This document shows positions 1 to 6,296 of a DNA stretch of 10,780 nucleotides, piece after piece; the stretch's first letter is position 1, and every line of letters starts with the position of its first letter. Source of the DNA: an uncultured Porphyromonas sp. (GTDB lineage Bacteria; Bacteroidota; Bacteroidia; Bacteroidales; Porphyromonadaceae). Location: NCBI GenBank assembly GCA_927910985.1, contig CAKMOP010000012.1, forward strand, positions 1-10,780. Reading direction: 5' to 3'. Position numbers and translations under genes: made by a program. The notes under the pieces were generated by a model, which had not been told where the DNA came from, ran no database searches, and was given only the letters and a program-made list of their open reading frames with translations.

Positions 1-1335
1 GACGAGCCGCTCCGCGCCATCAGGGCTGTGCCCGACGATGCGCACCGTAGCTCCACTGAGGGGCTCTTCCTCACGGTCGAGGACATAGCCACGTAGGGTC
101 GTGGTCATCGGGCGACGAAGGACGGTGTAGAGGTGGGGAAGTCCTCGTGCGTCATCCCGTGAAGAGGCTAAGAGAGCCACTTCGGCTAAGGGCTCGGTGC
201 TGGGCCATCCTTCGGGTGAAGGATTAGGAGAATAGGTCAGTTCGTCCGTGGGGCTGTTGATGGGTGCGGGGAGGTGGGTCGTGGTCGTACGGCCATCGGC
301 GTGCAGTACCGCGTGGTATATATCCAGTCCACCGAAGCCTCCACGGCGGTCGGAGGCGAAGTACAGGGTGCTGTCGCTCGTAGCGTGAGGGAAGAGTTCG
401 TCGGCATCACTATTGACCTCTATGGGGAGAAGGATGGGCGTGCCGAGCGTGTCGCCGTAGAGGTCTACGGCATAGAGCTCCTTGTCACGGCGTAGGGTGT
501 CGGGGGAGGTGCTGACGAAGAAGAGCCTTCGTCCGCTGGGGCTGAGGGTAGGGTGCGCTACCAGGCGGCTGCTGTCAGCGAAGAGACGGAGCGGAGCTTG
601 GGCCTGCCAGCCACCGCGCTCGTCGGGTGTGGCGACCCATATCTGTGGGATGTTGGGCTCGTCGGTTCGCTGTGAGATGTAGGTGTAGTAGAGTTTCCGT
701 CCGTCGGGGCTGAGGCTCGGCGTGCCGACCTCGCTCGTCGGGTCGGTGAGCCCTCGGAGACTGTCTGGGGTGGGAAGCCACTGCCCGTCGGCTTGCTGGC
801 GGAGCTGGTAGAGTCCGCTGAAAGGCTCACCCGTGACCTGCGAGGTGCCTTTGCTGCTGCTCCTGCGGCGATGGCTCCCGAAAATCAAGCTCCGTCCATC
901 GGGGGCAAAGGTCACGCCGTAGTCGCTCCGTGTCGAGCGCAGCGGCTCGAAGGGATGCACCTCATAGTAGGCTCCTCGGGTGCTGTCCACGGGTGAGGAT
1001 AGTGCAGTGGATAAGGTGGTGTAGTGTGCTGCCTCGGCTCGGAGGCTGTCCGTGGGGTGGAGGCGCACAGCGCGCTCCCACAGGGTGCGGGCTACGGCAT
1101 AGCGTCGGCCGTGATGAGCGGCTTCGGCAGCGTGACGGCTATAACGGGCACGCTGCTCCTTCTGCCGTGGTGAAGTCCTCTTATAGAGCTCCTTGTAGAG
1201 TCGCTCCGCCTCGTAGTAAGCTCCAGCGCGCTCCGCCTGCAGGGCTTGTGTGCTCAGACCCACACCGCAGGACGTGAGCGCGAGGAAGAGCAGGAGGGTG
1301 AGGAGCAGGCGGGGGAAGGACGACCACGAGGACAT
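1..1335 (-). CDS. porE: PorE-like T9SS lipoprotein (TPR, beta-propeller, start of regulatory domain), 3' end outside window
   Basis: An open frame of 445 codons runs from ATG at 1335 to the window edge with no stop. It starts with a lipoprotein signal: a hydrophobic Leu-rich stretch (residues 10-20) and lipobox LTSC with Cys23. Residues about 27-110 are helical and TPR-like (AYYEAERLYKELY, RTLWERAVRLHP). Residues about 125-400 show PD40/WD40-type propeller blades: FAPDGRSLIFGS at 143, LSPDGRKLYY at 208, LSPSGRRLFF at 264, and FASDRRGGFGGLDIY at 326. From about 414 a carboxypeptidase-regulatory-like domain begins (LRGYVLDREEEPLSGATV). This order, normally followed by an OmpA-like peptidoglycan-binding domain, is that of PorE (PG1058) of the Porphyromonas gingivalis type IX secretion system, thought to tie the machinery to peptidoglycan. 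The OmpA part would lie outside the window, so another PD40/OmpA-family lipoprotein remains possible. It follows queE by 14 bp and is probably co-transcribed with it. Confidence 0.78.
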   Translation of the reverse strand, partial: MSSWSSFPRLLLTLLLFLALTSCGVGLSTQALQAERAGAYYEAERLYKELYKRTSPRQKEQRARYSRHAAEAAHHGRRYAVARTLWERAVRLHPTDSLRAEAAHYTTLSTALSSPVDSTRGAYYEVHPFEPLRSTRSDYGVTFAPDGRSLIFGSHRRRSSSKGTSQVTGEPFSGLYQLRQQADGQWLPTPDSLRGLTDPTSEVGTPSLSPDGRKLYYTYISQRTDEPNIPQIWVATPDERGGWQAQAPLRLFADSSRLVAHPTLSPSGRRLFFVSTSPDTLRRDKELYAVDLYGDTLGTPILLPIEVNSDADELFPHATSDSTLYFASDRRGGFGGLDIYHAVLHADGRTTTTHLPAPINSPTDELTYSPNPSPEGWPSTEPLAEVALLASSRDDARGLPHLYTVLRRPMTTTLRGYVLDREEEPLSGATVRIVGHSPDGAERLV

Positions 1336-1349
1336 AGCGCGAGGAAGAG

Positions 1350-1943
1350 CTAAGGGATGTGGATAAGCTTGTGCATCTGCAGGCTCAGCTGCCACTCGGG
1401 GTGCTCGAGGATGTGCTGGACACAGAGCTCGATGGCACTGCGGTCAGCCTCGCTCTGCGTCTCTCCGACGAAGATGGGGCTGAGCAGATAGGCTCCTGCT
1501 GGAGGTAGGTCGCTGACGGCGGGCGGCAGGTCGGAGGCACTTCCCACGGGGAAGCGGAATTCGCCCACGCCGTTGGGGAAGTTGCGATGTAGGAGACCCA
1601 TCGCCTCTTTCTTCGGGCTGCAGGTGATGTAGTCCAGCCCTTCGGGAGGACGGCGGGTGCCGTTGGTCTCGATGGACTGGTGGTAGCCGAGTCGCTTGAA
1701 GTACGCCACGGTCTCGGCCGTGAGCTGAAGGGTAGGCTCGCCACCCGTCCAGATGATGCGGCGTCCGGGATAGGGGGCGATGGCATCACGTAGCTCTTCG
1801 AGGGTCATCTCCTTCCCCGTGTCGAACTCCGTGTCGCAGAAGCTGCAGCGGAGGTTGCATCGACTCAGACGGATGAAGATAGAGGCCTTGCCCATATGTA
1901 CACCTTCGCCTTGGAGGCTATAAAATATCTCGTTGATTAGCAT
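1350..1943 (-). CDS. queE: 7-carboxy-7-deazaguanine synthase QueE
   Basis: A 197-residue radical-SAM enzyme that converts 6-carboxy-tetrahydropterin to 7-carboxy-7-deazaguanine in preQ0/queuosine synthesis. It opens with INEIFYSLQGEG, typical of QueE. The cluster-binding motif is CNLRCSFC (Cys29, Cys33, Cys36, spacing Cx3Cx2C). WTGGEPTLQ (66-73) is the SAM-contacting GGEP segment, ETNGT lies at 92-96, CSPK at 108-111, and the C-terminus LQMHKLIHIP resembles the usual LQTHK ending. A TTG start at 1970 would add nine residues, but that TTG lies inside the promoter box, so ATG at 1943 is chosen. The mRNA leader would be only about 15-20 nt. It is the first gene of a probable operon with the PorE-like gene. 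Length is normal and no motif is missing. The identification rests on motifs read by eye. Confidence 0.93.
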   Translation of the reverse strand: MLINEIFYSLQGEGVHMGKASIFIRLSRCNLRCSFCDTEFDTGKEMTLEELRDAIAPYPGRRIIWTGGEPTLQLTAETVAYFKRLGYHQSIETNGTRRPPEGLDYITCSPKKEAMGLLHRNFPNGVGEFRFPVGSASDLPPAVSDLPPAGAYLLSPIFVGETQSEADRSAIELCVQHILEHPEWQLSLQMHKLIHIP

Positions 1944-1967
1944 AAATAATCGTTGGAAATCTGCCTG

Positions 1968-1975
1968 CAAAGATA
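1968..1975 (-). promoter_or_regulatory. Bacteroidetes -7 box for queE
   Basis: The minus strand reads TATCTTTG, an exact match to the TAnnTTTG -7 element used by the primary sigma factor of Bacteroidetes. It lies 24 bp upstream of the queE ATG, so transcription should start near 1960. No clear TTTG -33 element is seen at the expected spacing. The box overlaps the alternative TTG start codon, which argues against the longer queE protein. Confidence 0.65.
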
Positions 1976-2204
1976 CGACGACTCGCTTAGCTCCCCTGCA
2001 TCGACTTCAGGGCGCTGCCTGCTACTCCTGCTCTTCGAGGGGAGGGCTTCCCCTTGCTTGCCCTCCGCTCCTGCTTCTCCGCCCCCTCCCCGCAGCCTAT
2101 ATGTTAGTTATGGTACGCGCGCGAGGAGCTGTGGGCTCTCCTGCTGTAGTATCTGCACCTCATCTATGAGGAGGCTTCGATGCCCTCTCTTGCTCGATAC
2201 GCCC

Positions 2205-2314
2205 ACCTATATAGCTCGGCTGCAGAACCTATATTGCTTCGTGATGGAACCAATATAGCTTTGTGAAGCGACCTATATTGCTCCGCTGTCGGAGCAATAT
2301 GCCTTTGTTCGCTG
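2205..2314. repeat. Five tandem diverged copies of a 22-bp repeat
   Basis: Units start at 2205, 2227, 2249, 2271 and 2293, each exactly 22 bp with no gaps. The first 12 bases follow ACCTATATWGCT. Bases 1, 3, 5-8, 11, 12 and 15 are identical in all five units and the last seven positions vary. The core alternates orientation: CTATATTG in units 2 and 4 and its reverse complement CAATATAG in unit 3, while unit 1 has the self-complementary CTATATAG. Arms are separated by 14 nt. A weaker match (GCCTATATG) at 2095 is in the same 22-bp phase, and 2183-2204 looks like a decayed unit. A period of 22 is not a codon multiple and no unique spacers exist, so this is neither a coding repeat nor a CRISPR. 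Function is unknown. Protein binding on one helical face (two turns) or a mobile intergenic repeat family are both possible. Confidence 0.8.
2275..2300. repeat. Perfect hairpin inside the 22-bp array
   Basis: ATATTGCTCCG (2275-2285) and CGGAGCAATAT (2290-2300) are perfect 11-bp reverse complements around the tetraloop CTGT. The hairpin spans the junction of repeat units 4 and 5. There is no T-tract on either side, so it is not a standard intrinsic terminator. Confidence 0.8.
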
Positions 2315-2437
2315 TCCTTGGGAACTCTGCCAGCTTCCCCTCTGAGAGGGCTCTCGTCTCGTCCTCGCTGCGGAGGCGATTTCTCTAAGTCCTCCTTTGC
2401 TGTTCCCTTATCTTGCTCTGAGTCTGCGCATCGTGGG

Positions 2438-2469
2438 TTGTTTGCTTTCAATCTTTATTGCTACTTTTG
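2438..2469 (+). promoter_or_regulatory. Candidate promoter for the small protein/lipoprotein pair
   Basis: TACTTTTG at 2462-2469 is an exact TAnnTTTG -7 box on the plus strand. Upstream, TTG at 2438-2440 and TTTG at 2441-2444 offer -33 elements with spacers of 21 and 17 nt. Transcription would start near 2476, giving an unusually long leader of about 175 nt before the ATG at 2651. No equally good box was found closer to that ATG. Confidence 0.45.
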
Positions 2470-2650
2470 TAGCCACTACACTAAGGACTACACCACACTC
2501 TCTCCTTCTGTTTATATAAAGGGGGGAGTGACGATGCAATCGACGCCTTCGGTGGAGTCATCTATCTAAATGCAAACACATTGAAGAGTTCCACGATTTT
2601 TCATTAATAGTTCGCCTGCCTTTTGGGGCGGTGAGCACATTTTTTCTACT

Positions 2651-2809
2651 ATGAAACAAATTGAATTCTGCGGGCTTCATCTCCCGTATGAAGCGCCACA
2701 GGCAGAGCTGCTCTATGTCACGTCGGGACAGAGCATCCTTGTCTCGGGAAGTGCTACCCTACCTGACGGAATCGAAGAAGGTGATGAAGATACCTTCCTT
2801 CCCGCTTAA
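2651..2809 (+). CDS. Small acidic protein of unknown function (52 aa)
   Basis: A short frame from ATG 2651 to TAA 2807-2809 encodes MKQIEFCGLHLPYEAPQAEL followed by a Ser/Gly-rich middle and an acidic tail (DGIEEGDEDTFLPA). There is no signal peptide, and the only Cys is residue 7. From general knowledge, Bacteroidales genomes often carry short proteins of this shape, with a start like MK..E, a proline/acidic strand segment, a Ser/Gly patch and an acidic end, just before genes for surface lipoproteins or fimbrillins. I do not know a function for them. It lies 31 bp upstream of the lipoprotein gene in the same direction, so the two are probably co-transcribed. The overlapping frame in phase with the lipoprotein (from 2661) has lower coding plausibility. 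That this is a real gene is an inference from composition and position. Confidence 0.55.
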   Translation: MKQIEFCGLHLPYEAPQAELLYVTSGQSILVSGSATLPDGIEEGDEDTFLPA

Positions 2810-2840
2810 CCCCTTCATTTATCCAACGAACAAAAAAGGA

Positions 2841-4766
2841 ATGAACCTACTACGTATCTATGGTGCCTCCCTGCTCGTCGCTCTGATGCTCGGGGTGAGT
2901 GCCTGTAAGAATGATGAGACTCCTGCAGCTAAGTCCACGGAGAAGGGCGCTGCGGTCACGGGTCAAACGATCTCGTTCGATGTCGAGCTCGATGAACTCC
3001 CTTCGGATGACTTCCGTATGATCCTCGAGGAGAACAAGGACAATGGTCGGAATGCGGGCCTGAAGTTTGTCTGGAAGACAGGCGATAAGGAAAAGCTCTT
3101 CTTGGCCTTTAAGACGGCTGGGAGCAACAACATCATCGTGAAAGAGGGCTATCTCAAGATCGAAAAGAAGGTCGGTACCCGCTATAAGGCTAAGATCGAG
3201 GTCGCCACTCCTGCTGGGATTAACCCCGATGCGGGCAATATCCTCGTCGCTGGTGCCATCGGCGTCAGTGGGATAGATGCTCAGGGCCGCGCTATGATCC
3301 CAGGTCCTCGTAACTTCTATGATGCAGGTGAGGCCTATACCCTTCCGATGTACTTCGCGCCTACGCCGCTACGCTCGAAGGTCGTCAAGGGACAGAAGGA
3401 GCATCACGCCGATGATCCTACCTTCCACTTCTTCGGAGCTATGGTGGGTGCTACGATTGACAATACTCAGGGGAATATGCCTTATTACCCCCACGAGATC
3501 ACGATGACCACGGGAGCACTCACCACTGAAGGTGCGATGAAGCTCTTCGACACCGAGTCGGATGGTACGAAGTCCGTGCCTAAGTGGGAGACGCAGCAGA
3601 ATGCAACGACTGTACAGCGTGTCTACTTCGAGCAGGGTGAGGTCGCTGTCGGTAAGAAGCATACCTATTACTTCTGGGCCGTACCCTCGAAGTTCTCGGG
3701 ACGCCTCCCGATGTCCGCCGAGTTCCGCACCGATGCGTATGACACGGAATTGGGGGCTACAGCCTCTGAGATCTCTACGAAGTGGACGGTCAAGCAGCTC
3801 GCTGCGGGCAAGGTGCATCGCTTTAAGAAAGAGATCCCTGCTCCTAAGGGTAACCTCATCATCTCCGAAGTCTTCGTCGGTGGTGGAGCGGGAGCTACCG
3901 CGTGGGAATTCTATAACCCTACGGAGGTGAATATTGATCTCAGTGAATACTATATCCAGCGCTTTGACTATAGTAAAGACGACGGATATCAGTTCTTCCC
4001 TAACGAGCAGTCCCGTCTGCTTCCTCTGACCTCTCAGATTTATAATCAGTCCAACTCATTAGAGAAGCACACGTGGTCTGGTCTTGAAAGAGGTATCCTA
4101 CCTCCTCATAAGTCTGCAGTCTTCTATACGGCAGCCGTTATAAATAAGGGGGAAATGCCTCAGTTTAGGAATCGTGAGGGCCTTGTCTATCTCTTTAATA
4201 TCGCCTCAGATCTTTTGGGAAATAGCGCGCAGAAGGATTATGCAAAGGCCTTCTTCACTCCGGTTGTAGTTGATCGAGGACAGAGGTATCGCTCACGTCA
4301 CCGCATCATCTACAAAGCCCCCAATGGGAATCAAACGCCAGTAGATGCCTTCTTCTACTACTCAGAAGACCGTAAGTCGCAGTACCCTTCGGCTTCCTTC
4401 TTCCGTAAGCCCGGGCGTGACCTTCCTCGTAGTGAGATGCACATCCGTGATAACTCCGACTGGGTGATGCGTCAGCGCTACGAAGCTGTGGACTGGGGCT
4501 ACCGCTTCAGCTACTACTACGACCGCGAGCGCCTGTCTACCAAAGCCTTGGGTATTCACTGGATGGAGGACCATAGTACGGGAAGCACCATTCCTGGATC
4601 TTCTGTTGACAATGGTTATATCCTTGAGCGCCCGATCTTTGCTCCTAATTATGAGCACGACAATATGAACTTCGCGGAGCTCAAAGGACAGGCACAGCTC
4701 TATCGCTATGTACCACCTATCTGGTGGACGAGAGTGCGTGCGCAGCAAGCTGACCGTCAACCTTAG
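2841..4766 (+). CDS. Surface lipoprotein with fimbrillin-like N-half and lamin-tail-like segment
   Basis: A 641-residue predicted lipoprotein. The start is set at ATG 2841 because it gives a clean signal peptide (LLRIYGASLLVALMLGVSAC) with lipobox VSAC and Cys22, and an A-rich leader (AAAAAAGGA) abuts it. The same frame is open back to 2661 but would bury the signal. After a Glu/Lys linker, residues about 40-330 are beta-rich and end in KQLAAGKVHRFKKE, which recalls the last strand of fimbrillin-type domains. From 336, PKGNLIISEVFVGGGAGATA then WEFYNPTEVNIDLSEYYIQR resembles the lamin-tail domain pattern (ISEV..GGG, E-x-YNPT, DLS). The rest (about 440-641) is rich in Tyr, Arg and Asp with no motif I recognise. 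No T9SS C-terminal signal is evident. It is probably exposed on or anchored to the outer membrane. Its role is unknown; adhesion or matrix contact is only a guess. It is followed by a strong hairpin. Confidence 0.72.
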   Translation: MNLLRIYGASLLVALMLGVSACKNDETPAAKSTEKGAAVTGQTISFDVELDELPSDDFRMILEENKDNGRNAGLKFVWKTGDKEKLFLAFKTAGSNNIIVKEGYLKIEKKVGTRYKAKIEVATPAGINPDAGNILVAGAIGVSGIDAQGRAMIPGPRNFYDAGEAYTLPMYFAPTPLRSKVVKGQKEHHADDPTFHFFGAMVGATIDNTQGNMPYYPHEITMTTGALTTEGAMKLFDTESDGTKSVPKWETQQNATTVQRVYFEQGEVAVGKKHTYYFWAVPSKFSGRLPMSAEFRTDAYDTELGATASEISTKWTVKQLAAGKVHRFKKEIPAPKGNLIISEVFVGGGAGATAWEFYNPTEVNIDLSEYYIQRFDYSKDDGYQFFPNEQSRLLPLTSQIYNQSNSLEKHTWSGLERGILPPHKSAVFYTAAVINKGEMPQFRNREGLVYLFNIASDLLGNSAQKDYAKAFFTPVVVDRGQRYRSRHRIIYKAPNGNQTPVDAFFYYSEDRKSQYPSASFFRKPGRDLPRSEMHIRDNSDWVMRQRYEAVDWGYRFSYYYDRERLSTKALGIHWMEDHSTGSTIPGSSVDNGYILERPIFAPNYEHDNMNFAELKGQAQLYRYVPPIWWTRVRAQQADRQP

Positions 4767-4785
4767 TCGTCCCGACTAAACAGCT

Positions 4786-4823
4786 GATCCCCCGCATAGA
4801 GCCTCGGCTCTATGCGGGGGATC
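4786..4823. terminator. Long perfect hairpin after the lipoprotein gene
   Basis: An 18-bp perfect inverted repeat (GATCCCCCGCATAGAGCC and its complement) surrounds a 2-nt centre at 4804-4805; in RNA the innermost pairs must open to form a loop. It begins 20 bp after the lipoprotein stop. Neither side has a convincing U-tract, so it may act as a transcript-end stabiliser or a bidirectional stop between convergent genes. Outer arms AGCTGAT (4782-4788) and ATCAGCT (4829-4835) can form a competing stem. Confidence 0.65.
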
Positions 4824-4880
4824 GTCGTATCAGCTCGATCCGTAGCTCACTCGTTTCTCCCCTTTGGCAGGGAGGTCGGA

Positions 4881-4923
4881 AAAGAAAGTGCCCCAGTCGG
4901 TCGTCTATGACCGACTGGGGCAC
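4881..4923 (-). terminator. Intrinsic terminator of der
   Basis: Perfect 15-bp arms GTGCCCCAGTCGGTC (4888-4902) and 4909-4923 enclose a 6-nt loop. Read on the minus strand the stem is followed by TTTCTTTTCC, a U-rich tract. It lies 27 bp beyond the der stop codon and closes the minus-strand cluster. Confidence 0.85.
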
Positions 4924-4949
4924 GTGCGTTGGATGAGGAGCTGTGTGGG

Positions 4950-6260
4950 CTACTTCTCGCGGATGAAGATGTTGATGGGCGTGCCAGAGAAGTCCCAGTG
5001 CGCACGGATCTGATTCTCGAGGAAGCGGCGATAAGGCTCCTTGACCCACTGCGGGAGGTTCGCAAAGAAGGCAAAGCTGGGCACCGCCGTGGGAAGCTGC
5101 ATCACGTACTTAATCTTGATGTACTTCCCCTTCGTGGCAGGGGGAGGAGTAGCCTCGATGATGGGCAGCATCACTTCGTTGAGCTTCGAGGTGGGGATGC
5201 GCTTGCTGCGGCGCTCGTAGACTTGCTGCACTTCCTCTAAGACCTTGAAGATACGCTGCTTCGTCAGGGCAGAGATGAAGATAATGGGGAAGTCGGTGAA
5301 GGGAGCCAGACGCTCACGGATGGCGTTCTCAAAGGTCTTGATGACCGCATTGCTCTTGTCTTCGACGAGATCCCATTTATTGACGCAGACGATGAGCCCC
5401 TTGCTGTTCTTTTGCACCAGGGAGAAGATGTTGAGGTCTTGGCTCTCAATCCCGCGCGTAGCGTCAAGCATCAGGATGCAGACATCGGAGTTTTCGATAG
5501 CTCGGATGGAGCGAATGACCGAATAGTACTCGAGGTCTTCGTTGACCTTACCACGCTTGCGGATACCTGCCGTGTCGACAAGGTAGAAGTTCATCCCGAA
5601 CTTCGTGTAGTGCGTGTAGATCGAGTCGCGCGTAGTGCCCGCTACGTTGGTGACGATATTGCGCTCCTCACCGATGAAGGCATTGACGAGCGAGGATTTA
5701 CCTGCGTTGGGTCGACCCACGATGGCGATACGAGGAGCATCGAGGGCTTCGTCTACGTATTCGCCTTCGGGGAGGTGCTTGACGATGGCATCGAGGAGGT
5801 CGCCCGTACCACTACCGCTGATGGCGGAGATGGGCATTGGGTCGCCGAGCCCGAAGCTGTAGAATTCGGCTGCCTCGTAGTGCTGGGCATAGTTGTCTGC
5901 CTTATTGGCTACCAAGAGGACGGGCTTCTTGGTTCGGCGGAGCTTCGCGGCTACCTCGTCATCGAGGTCGGTGATGCCGCTCTCTACATCCACGACGAAG
6001 AGGATGACATCGGCTTCTTCCATAGCGATCTCTACCTGCTTGTTGATCTCGCCTTCGAAGATATCTTCGCTGCCTACGACCCAGCCGCCGGTGTCGACGA
6101 TGGAGAATTCGCGGTCAAGCCACGTGACTTTGCCATACTGACGGTCGCGGGTTGTCCCGGCCTCTTCGCTGACGATGGCCCCGCGGGTCTGCGTCATACG
6201 GTTGAAGAGGGTGGACTTCCCTACGTTGGGACGCCCTACTATTGCTACTAAATGACTCAT
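4950..6260 (-). CDS. der: Ribosome biogenesis GTPase Der (EngA)
   Basis: A 436-residue protein with two tandem GTPase domains and a C-terminal KH-like domain, the full Der layout. Der assists late assembly of the 50S ribosomal subunit. Domain 1 shows GRPNVGKS (9-16), the switch region with TTRD (36-39), DTGG (56-59), NKAD (119-122) and SAIS (145-148). Domain 2 shows GRPNAGKS (182-189), TTRD (209-212), DTAG (229-232), NKWD (294-297) and SAL (330-332). The C-terminal part, from about 350, ends with the typical [11 protein letters not shown]. All nucleotide-binding motifs are intact and the length is normal. It starts 36 bp after era ends and is probably transcribed with era. A long antisense frame (5412-6251 plus) is a shadow of this gene. 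Confidence 0.97.
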   Translation of the reverse strand: MSHLVAIVGRPNVGKSTLFNRMTQTRGAIVSEEAGTTRDRQYGKVTWLDREFSIVDTGGWVVGSEDIFEGEINKQVEIAMEEADVILFVVDVESGITDLDDEVAAKLRRTKKPVLLVANKADNYAQHYEAAEFYSFGLGDPMPISAISGSGTGDLLDAIVKHLPEGEYVDEALDAPRIAIVGRPNAGKSSLVNAFIGEERNIVTNVAGTTRDSIYTHYTKFGMNFYLVDTAGIRKRGKVNEDLEYYSVIRSIRAIENSDVCILMLDATRGIESQDLNIFSLVQKNSKGLIVCVNKWDLVEDKSNAVIKTFENAIRERLAPFTDFPIIFISALTKQRIFKVLEEVQQVYERRSKRIPTSKLNEVMLPIIEATPPPATKGKYIKIKYVMQLPTAVPSFAFFANLPQWVKEPYRRFLENQIRAHWDFSGTPINIFIREK

Positions 6261-6296
6261 AGATGATGCTGTGAATGGTGGGTGGAGACTACCGTG

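Larger units (their letters stand above)
1944..2650. other. Long non-coding region between divergent genes
   Basis: About 700 bp separate queE (minus) from the next plus-strand genes. Frames open across it (1953-2258 plus, 2164-2451 minus, 2318-2569 plus) show no recognisable domains and Pro/Ser/Arg-rich chance composition. The identifiable contents are the queE promoter, the 22-bp repeat array at 2205-2314, and a plus-strand promoter candidate at 2438-2469. Positions 1980-2200 are C/T-rich on the plus strand and hold nothing else I can name. Positions 2315-2435 also show nothing clear beyond a short CCCTC/GAGGG hairpin near 2338-2350. Confidence 0.6.

Noticed and set aside
1944..1970. Nine-residue N-terminal extension of QueE from a TTG start
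   Set aside because: The TTG lies inside the TATCTTTG promoter box, and the family normally starts near INEIFYSLQGEG.
2205..2314. CRISPR array
   Set aside because: The 22-bp units are contiguous and have no unique spacers, and no cas gene is present.
2164..2451. 95-residue minus-strand frame across the repeat array
   Set aside because: The 22-bp period breaks any coding periodicity, and the Pro/Arg/Ser composition looks like intergenic noise.
2534..2569. 11-codon leader peptide gene
   Set aside because: It is too short to tell from chance. It is kept only as part of the leader observation.
2661..2840. Upstream extension of the lipoprotein frame to 2661
   Set aside because: It would place 60 residues before a clear lipoprotein signal peptide and overlaps the 52-residue gene in another frame. 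ATG 2841 is the sensible start.
5412..6251. 279-residue plus-strand frame
   Set aside because: It lies entirely antisense to der, and its acidic repetitive composition mirrors der codons.
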